This document shows, piece after piece, positions 1 to 5,101 of a stretch of 5,806 nt of DNA. This DNA is from M55B157 sp040265115 (GTDB lineage: Bacteria; Actinomycetota; Actinomycetes; S36-B12). The stretch covers positions 1-5,806 of the forward strand of contig JBDQGZ010000130.1 in assembly GCA_040265115.1 (NCBI GenBank), read 5' to 3'. The notes beneath the pieces are model-generated. The model had not been told where the DNA came from. It saw nothing but the letters and a program-made list of their open reading frames with translations, and searched no databases. The position numbers were made by a program, and so were the translations under genes. Within the stretch, counting starts at the first letter, position 1; every line of letters begins with the position of its first letter.

Positions 1-171
1 GCCTATATCCTCGGCCGCGACGACCTCGACCTGTACGACCACCACGTCGGGGTGGAGTTCGCCGAGCTCATCCGGGAACAGGCCGCCTTCGACTCGCTCG
101 AGGCGCTCGTGAAGCAGATGGCCGATGATGTGCGCCGCGCCGGCGAGATCACCGCGGTAGACCCCTCCTGA
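1..171 (+). CDS. ribF: Bifunctional riboflavin kinase / FAD synthetase, C-terminal end (partial)
   Basis: This is the last 56 codons of a gene that starts before the window; the frame is open from base 1 to TGA at 169-171. The visible protein reads AYILGRDDLDLYDHHVGVEF and continues with AELIREQ, FDSLEALVKQM and ADDVRRA. That is the usual end of the riboflavin kinase domain: a strand with DLY, then V-x-V-x-F, a helix beginning LIRE, then F-(D/S)-S-x-x-x-L-x-x-Q-(I/M)-x-x-D. The full enzyme phosphorylates riboflavin to FMN with ATP and adenylates FMN to FAD in the cytoplasm. The FAD-synthetase half and most of the kinase fold lie outside the window, so their integrity cannot be judged. Position directly upstream of rpsO is the common actinobacterial arrangement and supports the call. 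The stop codon appears to be embedded in the promoter of the next gene. Confidence 0.88.
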   Translation, partial: AYILGRDDLDLYDHHVGVEFAELIREQAAFDSLEALVKQMADDVRRAGEITAVDPS

Positions 172-177
172 TACCCT
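169..177 (+). promoter_or_regulatory. Candidate extended -10 promoter for rpsO
   Basis: TGATACCCT contains a TAnnnT -10 hexamer (TACCCT, 172-177) directly preceded by a TGn extension. The TGn triplet is also the ribF stop codon. A start would be expected near 183-186, giving a leader of about 105 nt before the rpsO ATG. No convincing -35 hexamer lies 16-19 nt upstream, which is tolerable for an extended -10 promoter. The call rests on motif and position only. Confidence 0.45.
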
Positions 178-220
178 GGTGGACGACGGTTCCGGGGCGG
201 GCGCCCTGGGATTCGTGTCA

Positions 221-237
221 GGTCGCCGCCGGCGATC
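221..237 (+). promoter_or_regulatory. Hairpin I in the rpsO leader
   Basis: GGTCGCC (221-227) pairs with GGCGATC (231-237) around a three-base loop, giving a 7-bp stem. It includes one G-U wobble (222-236) next to a G-C pair (221-237). S15 is known to recognise a G-U/G-C step in helix 22 of 16S rRNA, and its mRNA regulators in several phyla mimic parts of the rRNA site. Whether the order of the two pairs here matches the rRNA site is uncertain. A role in S15 autoregulation is inference. Confidence 0.4.
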
Positions 238-242
238 CAACC

Positions 243-261
243 CCCTGGCAAGGTGCCAGGG
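243..261 (+). promoter_or_regulatory. Hairpin II in the rpsO leader
   Basis: CCCTGGCA (243-250) and TGCCAGGG (254-261) form a perfect 8-bp stem with an AGG loop, ending 12 nt before the rpsO Shine-Dalgarno sequence. The 3' arm also matches a second CCCTGG at 204-209, so an alternative long-range pairing is possible. There is no T-tract, so it does not look like an intrinsic terminator. It is most plausibly part of a translational or processing control element. Confidence 0.5.
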
Positions 262-273
262 CGAGTCGCGCCC

Positions 274-280
274 GAGAGGA
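274..280 (+). promoter_or_regulatory. Ribosome binding site of rpsO
   Basis: GAGAGGA lies 9 nt before the ATG at 290. It decides the start in favour of that ATG over an in-frame GTG at 179, which would add 37 low-complexity residues not seen in S15. Confidence 0.8.
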
Positions 281-289
281 CATCACTTC

Positions 290-559
290 ATGCCGCTGGA
301 CACTGCCACCAAGGCCGAGATCATCGCTGAATACGGTTCGTCGCCGACGGACACCGGGAGCCCTGAGGTTCAGATCGCGATGCTGAGCCGTCGGATCACC
401 GATCTGACCGAGCACCTGAAGTCCCACAAGCACGACCACCACTCACGCCGCGGTCTGCTGGCGCTGGTGGGTCAGCGTCGTCGGTTGCTGAAGTACCTCG
501 CCGAGACCGATATTGCGCGTTACCGCGCGATCATCGAAAAGTTGGGCTTGAGGCGATAG
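290..559 (+). CDS. rpsO: 30S ribosomal protein S15
   Basis: The product has 89 residues, the standard length of bacterial S15. S15 is a primary binder of the central domain of 16S rRNA (helices 20-22) and nucleates assembly of the small-subunit platform; it also takes part in the B4 bridge to the large subunit. The family pattern is plain. The N-terminal helix is followed by the loop DTGSPEVQIA (21-30). The core then runs H42, D49 and S52 in EHLKSHKHDHHSR, the positions known to contact rRNA, and GLLALVGQRRRLLKYL (55-70). The protein ends in IIEKLGLRR. The start is ATG with a good Shine-Dalgarno sequence. It is preceded by its own likely promoter and structured leader, and followed by pnp after 220 nt, an order shared with many bacteria in which rpsO and pnp are co-transcribed and RNase-processed. 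Oddity: the last codons and stop are duplicated 33 nt downstream. Confidence 0.97.
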   Translation: MPLDTATKAEIIAEYGSSPTDTGSPEVQIAMLSRRITDLTEHLKSHKHDHHSRRGLLALVGQRRRLLKYLAETDIARYRAIIEKLGLRR

Positions 560-569
560 CCGAAGGCCC
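544..569 (+). other. Hairpin spanning the rpsO stop codon, with tandem G-A mismatches
   Basis: GGGCTT (544-549) pairs with AGGCCC (564-569), including one U-G wobble. Next come two opposed GA steps (550-551 against 562-563), the arrangement that forms sheared tandem G-A pairs. The helix closes with GGC (552-554) and GCC (559-561) around a GATA loop. The rpsO TAG stop (557-559) sits in the loop and closing stem. No T-tract follows, so it is not a classical terminator. It may be an RNase-processing or protein-binding site at the rpsO 3' end. The pairing is seen in the sequence; the function is inferred. Confidence 0.5.
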
Positions 570-596
570 CGAGCAAGGGCCTGAGGCGATAGCCGA
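544..596 (+). repeat. Direct repeat of the rpsO stop-codon region (two 20-nt copies, 33-nt period)
   Basis: Copy 1 is 544-563 and copy 2 is 577-596. They differ only at one position (T548 against C581), and both carry TGAGGCGATAGCCGA. The 33-nt period keeps frame, so copy 2 again spells GLRR followed by TAG (590-592). The spacer arm AGGCCC (564-569) pairs with the start of either copy: with one wobble to copy 1, perfectly to GGGCCT (577-582) of copy 2. The two folds exclude each other. Copy 2 alone keeps only the small GGC-GATA-GCC hairpin (585-594). Confidence 0.75.
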
Positions 597-779
597 GAAC
601 CGCACAATCGAATAACACAAGAGACGCTCGTTCGAGCACCGGCGCGAAAGCCCCAGATCGTCGGTCCTCGGTAGTGGCTTCCGGGTGGCATCACCCGTGG
701 GCCTCGATCGAAGACCGGCCCCGGCCCATCGCGTACGGGGTGGTCGACGCGGGCGTCCCTCACTGAAGGGAAGACACCC
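560..779 (+). promoter_or_regulatory. rpsO-pnp intergenic region: structured pnp leader / processing region
   Basis: No gene is supported in these 220 nt. They hold several short inverted repeats. GCTC-GTTC-GAGC is at 626-637. CGGGTG-GCAT-CACCCG, a perfect 6-bp stem, is at 682-697. TGGGCC (698-703) pairs with GGCCCA (723-728) across a 19-nt loop. GACG-CGGG-CGTC is at 746-757, and a hairpin over the pnp Shine-Dalgarno sequence is at 750-780. I see no T-rich terminator, so read-through from rpsO into pnp is likely. No convincing -10/-35 pair for a separate pnp promoter was found, though one cannot be excluded. In E. coli and Streptomyces the rpsO-pnp spacer is known to be structured and cut by RNase III, and in E. 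coli this underlies PNPase autocontrol. A similar role here is inference from position and structure. Confidence 0.55.
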
Positions 780-780
780 G
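750..780 (+). promoter_or_regulatory. Hairpin sequestering the pnp ribosome binding site
   Basis: The pnp Shine-Dalgarno sequence is AAGGGAAG (766-773), 6-9 nt before the GTG. It lies in the 3' arm of TCCCT (756-760) / AGGGA (767-771) with a CACTGA loop. An outer stem, CGGG (750-753) with CCCG (777-780), takes in the first base of the start codon; an internal loop separates the two. An alternative hairpin, GACG (746-749) / CGTC (754-757), takes up bases 756-757 and would weaken the first. Translational control of pnp is inferred. Confidence 0.45.
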
Positions 781-2975
781 TGGACGGGTCAACTATTACC
801 GCCACCGAGGCGGTGCTCGATAACGGGCCATTCGGCTCGCGCACTGTTCGTTTCGAAACCGGCCGTCTCGCTCGCCAGGCGGGCGGCGCCGTGTCGGCCT
901 ATTTGGACGACGACACGATGCTGCTGTCGACGACGACGGCATCGAAATCTCCGAAGGAGCATTTCGACTTCTTCCCGCTCACGGTGGATACCGAGGAGCG
1001 GATGTATGCCGCAGGACGCATCCCCGGCTCCTTCTTCCGTAGGGAAGGCCGGCCGAGCGAGGACGCGATTCTCACCTGCCGGCTGATCGACCGCCCGCTG
1101 CGTCCGACATTCGTGAAGGGCCTGCGCAATGAGGTGCAGGTCGTCATCACGGTCCTGGCGTTGAACCCGGATGATCTCTACGACGTGCTGGCGATCAATG
1201 CCGCGTCTGCCTCGACCCAACTGTCAGGTCTGCCGTTCAGTGGACCGATCGGTGGCGTGCGAGTAGCCCTCATCGATGATCGCTGGGTGGCCTTCCCGCG
1301 TCATTCCGAGCTTGAGCGTGCCGTGTTCGACATGGTCGTCGCGGGTCGTGTGGTGGGCGATGACGTCGCCATCATGATGGTCGAAGCCGAGGCGACCGAG
1401 GCGACCATCGAACTCGTCAGCGGTGGCGCTAAGGCGCCGACGGAGGAGGTCGTCGCCGAAGGACTCGAGGCGTCGAAGGCGTTCATCCGGGTGCTGTGCG
1501 AAGCCCAGGAAAGCCTGGCGGCCACCGCTGCGAAGCCGGTGCAGGACTTCCCGGTGTTCCTCGACTACACCGATGATGTCTATGACGCCGTCGCTGCTGT
1601 CGCGTCGGGTCGTGTCGCTGAGGCGATGACGATCGTGAGCAAAGCCGAACGTGAGGATGCTCTCGACCAGATCAAAGCCTCCGTGCTCGAAGAGGTCGGC
1701 CCCCAGTTCGAGGGCCGCGAGAAGGAGATCTCGGCTGCTCTGCGAAGTGTGACCAAGGAACAGGTGCGACAGCGGGTGCTGCGCGACAAGGTTCGTATCG
1801 ACGGCCGTGGACCGACGGACATCCGAACCTTGTCAGCGGAGGTGGAGGTGCTTCCGCGCGTGCACGGCTCGGCCCTGTTCGAGCGCGGCGAGACCCAGAT
1901 CCTTGGTGTCACCACGTTGAACATGCTGCGCATGGAGCAACTGCTCGACACCCTCTCCCCGGAGACTCGTAAGCGCTACATGCACAACTACAACTTCCCG
2001 CCGTATTCGACCGGTGAGACTGGACGAGTGGGCAGCCCGAAGCGCCGCGAGATCGGCCACGGCGCCCTCGCGGAGCGTGCGCTCGTGCCGGTGCTACCGA
2101 CCCGCGATGAGTTCCCCTACGCGATCAGGCAGGTATCCGAGGCGCTGGGCTCGAATGGTTCGACGTCCATGGGTTCGGTCTGCGCCTCGACGATGTCGCT
2201 GCTCAACGCCGGTGTTCCGCTCAGGGCACCTGTTGCGGGCATCGCGATGGGTCTGGTGAGCGGTGAGGTCGATGGCTCCACTCAGTACGTCGCGCTCACG
2301 GACATTCTTGGTGCCGAGGATGCGTATGGCGACATGGACTTCAAGGTGGCCGGAACGAAGGAATTCGTAACCGCGCTTCAGTTGGACACCAAGCTCGACG
2401 GTATTCCCGCATCGGTCCTCGCCTCGGCCCTCGGCCAGGCGAAGGATGCGCGCATGACGATTCTCGAGGTCATGAACGAGGCCATCGATGCGCCAGATGA
2501 GATGTCGCCGTATGCGCCTCGGATCATCTCGATCAAGATTCCGGTGGACAAGATCGGCGAGGTGATCGGGCCGAAGGGCAAGATCATCAACCAGATCCAG
2601 GAGGACACCGGCGCCACGATCACGATCGAGGATGACGGAACGATCCACATCGGGGCGACTGATGGTGATGCTGCGGAGGCGGCACGTTCGAAGGTCAACG
2701 CGATCGCGAATCCGACGATGCCAGAGGTCGGGGAGCGCTATCTGGGCACCGTGGTGAAAACCACCACGTTCGGCGCATTCGTCTCGCTCGTCCCGGGTCG
2801 CGACGGATTGCTGCACATCTCGGAGATCAAGAAACTCGCACCGGGCAAGAAGCGCATCGAGAACGTCGAAGAGGTGCTGAAGGTCGGTGACAAGGTACAG
2901 GTGGAGATCAAGGAAATCGACCAGCGCGGCAAGTTGAGCCTGCAGCCGGTGCTCGACGAATCCGCAGCCGAGTAG
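780..2975 (+). CDS. pnp: Polyribonucleotide nucleotidyltransferase (PNPase)
   Basis: PNPase is a cytoplasmic trimer that degrades RNA 3' to 5' using phosphate and can run in reverse to add tails. The 731 residues carry all domains. RNase PH-like domain 1 spans about 12-145, with FFRREGRP at 85-92. A helical linker covers about 225-330. RNase PH-like domain 2 spans about 340-570. The KH domain (about 583-643) has its GPKG loop at 597-600, and the S1 domain (about 650-723) contains LGTVVKTTTFGAFVSL. Active-site residues are present: R422/R423 in GSPKRREIGHG, the phosphate-binding S461-T462-S463 in NGSTSMGS, and the acidic/lysine set D514, D520 and K522 in DAYGDMDFK. Start is GTG at 780 with AAGGGAAG upstream. 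Older actinobacterial annotations call this gene gpsI (guanosine pentaphosphate synthetase). It follows rpsO and precedes the peptidase by 17 nt, so it is probably in the same transcript. Nothing is truncated or missing. Confidence 0.97.
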   Translation: MDGSTITATEAVLDNGPFGSRTVRFETGRLARQAGGAVSAYLDDDTMLLSTTTASKSPKEHFDFFPLTVDTEERMYAAGRIPGSFFRREGRPSEDAILTCRLIDRPLRPTFVKGLRNEVQVVITVLALNPDDLYDVLAINAASASTQLSGLPFSGPIGGVRVALIDDRWVAFPRHSELERAVFDMVVAGRVVGDDVAIMMVEAEATEATIELVSGGAKAPTEEVVAEGLEASKAFIRVLCEAQESLAATAAKPVQDFPVFLDYTDDVYDAVAAVASGRVAEAMTIVSKAEREDALDQIKASVLEEVGPQFEGREKEISAALRSVTKEQVRQRVLRDKVRIDGRGPTDIRTLSAEVEVLPRVHGSALFERGETQILGVTTLNMLRMEQLLDTLSPETRKRYMHNYNFPPYSTGETGRVGSPKRREIGHGALAERALVPVLPTRDEFPYAIRQVSEALGSNGSTSMGSVCASTMSLLNAGVPLRAPVAGIAMGLVSGEVDGSTQYVALTDILGAEDAYGDMDFKVAGTKEFVTALQLDTKLDGIPASVLASALGQAKDARMTILEVMNEAIDAPDEMSPYAPRIISIKIPVDKIGEVIGPKGKIINQIQEDTGATITIEDDGTIHIGATDGDAAEAARSKVNAIANPTMPEVGERYLGTVVKTTTFGAFVSLVPGRDGLLHISEIKKLAPGKKRIENVEEVLKVGDKVQVEIKEIDQRGKLSLQPVLDESAAE

Positions 2976-2992
2976 TTATCCGCTCACACGTC

Positions 2993-4318
2993 ATGTCGCG
3001 GCGCGCCACCACCCGAACCCTCCTCGATGAGGGAGATGGGTCGGTGGTGCGCCGCACGACGTTGAGCAATGGGTTGCGCATCGTCACCGAGCATGTTCCC
3101 GGTGTTCACAGCGTCGCGGTCGGAGCCTGGGTGGGCGTCGGCTCACGGGACGAAACGCCGGCGCAACTTGGTGCCGCCCACTTTCTCGAGCATCTGTTGT
3201 TCAAGGGCACCGGTCGGCGCAGTGCCTGGGAGATCTCCTCGGCCATCGAATCGGTCGGTGGCGATATGAACGCGTTCACCACGAAGGAATACACCTGCTA
3301 CTACGCCCGTGTCCGAGACCGCGACATGCCGCTCGCGATCGACGTCGTGTGCGATCTCGTGAGCGAGGGCGCGCTCACCTCCGCAGATATCGAGAGTGAG
3401 CGAGGAGTAATCCTCGAGGAAATCGCGATGTCCGAGGATGATGCATCTGACGGTGTGCACGACCTTGTGATGTCTGCGCACTTCGGCGCGACGCCGCTGG
3501 GTCGGCCGATTCTCGGCACCATCGAATCGATCGAGGCGCTGAGCCCACGGGGGATCCGCGGGTTCTACCGCGGACTTTATGCGCCGGAGTCCATGGTGAT
3601 CGCGGTCGCCGGAAACGTGGAACACGACCGCGTCGTGCGCGCCGTGCGACGCTCACTTCCGCGATTCGTTGAGGCCCCGGACCGAGAGCCGCTCCCGCCC
3701 CTCCGGGGTCGACGTCCGCGACGCACGGGTTCCACCCCGGTGAGGGTGCAGCATCGCTCAATCGAGCAGGTGAATCTCGTTCTCGCTCACACCGGGGTCT
3801 CTCGGCACGACGAGCGCCGATATCCGCTGGCCGTGATGAACGCAGCACTCGGCGGCGGCATGTCCTCCCGCCTGTTCCAGTCGATTCGCGAGCAGCGCGG
3901 CCTGGCCTACTCGGTGTACTCCTTCTCCACGCACTTCGACGACACAGGCATGGTGGGCATGTATGCCGGCTGCCTGCCCGCCAAGATCGACGACGTGGTG
4001 TCGATCGGTCGCGATGTCATTCTGGAGGTCGCGGAAAACGGCCTGTCCGAGGAAGAACTGCTGCGTGGCCGCGGACAGGTCACCGGTCAGATGGTCCTCG
4101 GCCTAGAGGACACCGGTGCGCGGATGAGTCGCATCGGCAAGTCCGAACTGCTCTACGGCGAGATCCCCGCGGTGGACGATGTGCTGTCACGAATCGATGC
4201 GGTCACCCTTGACGACGTGCAGTCAGTCGCCCGGGACCTGCTCACTCACACGCCAACCCTCGCGGTCATCGGACCCGTCGATGAGGACCGGATCTCCAGC
4301 CTCGCCGCGGGTATGTGA
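2993..4318 (+). CDS. pepR: M16 family zinc metallopeptidase (PepR-like processing peptidase)
   Basis: The 441-residue protein is a single-unit M16B peptidase, related to the beta subunit of mitochondrial processing peptidase. The inverted zinc motif HFLEH is at 63-67: H63 and H67 bind zinc and E66 is the catalytic base. The distal zinc ligand is probably E143 in VILEEIAM, 76 residues on, as the family requires. The C-terminal half has the conserved GGGMSSRLFQSIREQRGLAY stretch (287-306), which shapes the substrate chamber. No signal peptide or membrane segment is seen, so it is probably cytoplasmic; the natural substrate is not known. The gene sits between pnp and dapB, as in other actinobacteria, with 17-nt and 21-nt gaps. 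The start is uncertain. ATG at 2993 has no Shine-Dalgarno sequence but could be reached by coupling to pnp termination. GTG at 3044 has a good one, and would give a 424-residue protein starting just before RRTTLSNGLRIVTE. Confidence 0.93.
   Translation: MSRRATTRTLLDEGDGSVVRRTTLSNGLRIVTEHVPGVHSVAVGAWVGVGSRDETPAQLGAAHFLEHLLFKGTGRRSAWEISSAIESVGGDMNAFTTKEYTCYYARVRDRDMPLAIDVVCDLVSEGALTSADIESERGVILEEIAMSEDDASDGVHDLVMSAHFGATPLGRPILGTIESIEALSPRGIRGFYRGLYAPESMVIAVAGNVEHDRVVRAVRRSLPRFVEAPDREPLPPLRGRRPRRTGSTPVRVQHRSIEQVNLVLAHTGVSRHDERRYPLAVMNAALGGGMSSRLFQSIREQRGLAYSVYSFSTHFDDTGMVGMYAGCLPAKIDDVVSIGRDVILEVAENGLSEEELLRGRGQVTGQMVLGLEDTGARMSRIGKSELLYGEIPAVDDVLSRIDAVTLDDVQSVARDLLTHTPTLAVIGPVDEDRISSLAAGM
3029..3035 (+). 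promoter_or_regulatory. Internal Shine-Dalgarno sequence, alternative start of the M16 peptidase
   Basis: GAGGGAG is followed after 8 nt by GTG at 3044 and a second GTG at 3047, both in the peptidase frame. The region before the upstream ATG (2976-2992) has no purine-rich tract. This site may mark the true start, or a second one. Against it, related actinobacterial peptidases also carry variable N-terminal extensions before the VRRTTL-type segment. Confidence 0.4.
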
Positions 4319-4326
4319 TGCGCGGC

Positions 4327-4332
4327 TAGGCT
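4327..4332 (+). promoter_or_regulatory. Candidate -10 element for a leaderless dapB mRNA
   Basis: TAGGCT fits the actinobacterial TAnnnT -10 consensus. Exactly 7 nt separate it from the GTG start of dapB at 4340, the distance expected when transcription starts on the first base of the start codon. No Shine-Dalgarno sequence precedes that GTG, which agrees with a leaderless message. No clear -35 hexamer is visible. Leaderless genes are common in actinobacteria; for this gene it is inferred. Confidence 0.55.
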
Positions 4333-4339
4333 GTCCTCT

Positions 4340-5101
4340 GTGACTCAGGAAAACACCGCCATCGCCGTTGCCGTGCTCGGCGCCGCCGGTCGTATGGGAT
4401 CGGCAGTCTGTGCTGCTGTGGATGAGGCCTCGGACATGAGGCTCGTGGCGGCACTCGATGTCGCGGACGACCTCGAGCAACTCGTGACCTCAGGGACCGA
4501 AGTCATCGTGGACTTCACCACCCCGGAAGTCGTGATGGAACATGTGGACTGGGCAATCGTGCGCGGCATCCACGCCGTCGTGGGAACGACCGGATTCACC
4601 ACCGAACGCCTCGACCGGGTGAGGCACGCATTGACCGCTCGGCCCGAGGTAGGCGTCCTCATCGCCCCGAACTTCAGCCTCGGCGCAGTCCTCCTCATGC
4701 GTTTCGCCCGCGACGCAGCACCTCACTTCGAATCCGTCGAAGTCATCGAACTGCACCACCCGGACAAGCTCGATGCTCCTAGCGGCACCGCCCGGCACAC
4801 CGCGGAGATGATCGCCGAAGCGCGACAGGCCGCAGGGATCGATCAATCTCCGGACGCGACCGCGGAGGAAATCGCGGGAGCTCGAGGCGCGATGATCGAG
4901 GGAGTCTCAGTCCATTCGGTCAGGTTGCGCGGCCTGGTTGCCCACGAGGAGGTCCTGCTCGGCAATCCCGGCGAGGTGCTCACCCTGCGTCATGACTCCC
5001 TTGATCGATCCTCCTTCATGCCCGGGGTGTTGCTGGGCATTCGCGAGGTTCGTTCGCGACCCGGCCTGACCCTCGGCCTGGAGGCTCTACTCGACGCATG
5101 A
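4340..5101 (+). CDS. dapB: 4-hydroxy-tetrahydrodipicolinate reductase
   Basis: DapB reduces the product of DapA, 4-hydroxy-tetrahydrodipicolinate, to tetrahydrodipicolinate with NAD(P)H. This is a step towards meso-diaminopimelate, for peptidoglycan, and lysine. The 253 residues match the family length. The N-terminal Rossmann fold has VLGAAGRMG at 12-20 (G14, G17, G20), then VDFT at 57-60 and the cofactor-contacting VGTTG at 81-85. The family signature EVIELHHPDKLDAPSGTA runs 134-151: H139 is the expected acid/base, K143 contacts substrate, and SGT at 148-150 binds its carboxylate. The C-terminal part, GVSVHSVRLRGLVAHEEVLLG (188-208), is also typical. Start GTG has no Shine-Dalgarno sequence but has a -10-like TAGGCT 7 nt upstream. 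It may therefore be transcribed separately as well as from the upstream genes. Its stop overlaps the next start by ATGA, indicating translational coupling. Confidence 0.96.
   Translation: MTQENTAIAVAVLGAAGRMGSAVCAAVDEASDMRLVAALDVADDLEQLVTSGTEVIVDFTTPEVVMEHVDWAIVRGIHAVVGTTGFTTERLDRVRHALTARPEVGVLIAPNFSLGAVLLMRFARDAAPHFESVEVIELHHPDKLDAPSGTARHTAEMIAEARQAAGIDQSPDATAEEIAGARGAMIEGVSVHSVRLRGLVAHEEVLLGNPGEVLTLRHDSLDRSSFMPGVLLGIREVRSRPGLTLGLEALLDA

Noticed and set aside
179..289. An N-terminal extension of S15 from GTG at 179
   Set aside because: S15 proteins are about 89 residues. The extension resembles no S15, and a good ribosome binding site points to ATG at 290. The region is better explained as a structured leader.
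685..1086. A 133-codon plus-strand frame overlapping the start of pnp
   Set aside because: Its translation is Arg/Ser-rich and low in complexity. The overlapping pnp frame has a clear start signal and family match from its first residues.
1390..1407. Tandem GAGGCGACC in pnp
   Set aside because: It encodes the conserved EAEATEAT region of actinobacterial PNPase; the repetition follows from the protein sequence and biased codon use.
2094..2816. A 240-codon open frame on the minus strand inside pnp
   Set aside because: It lies antisense to a fully conserved PNPase. Its translation is rich in Arg, Asp and His with no recognisable domain, as expected for a shadow frame in GC-rich DNA.
5040..5059. 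Two TTCGCGA copies inside the 3' end of dapB
   Set aside because: The short palindromic hexamer TCGCGA is common in GC-rich DNA, and the stretch codes for normal DapB C-terminal residues.
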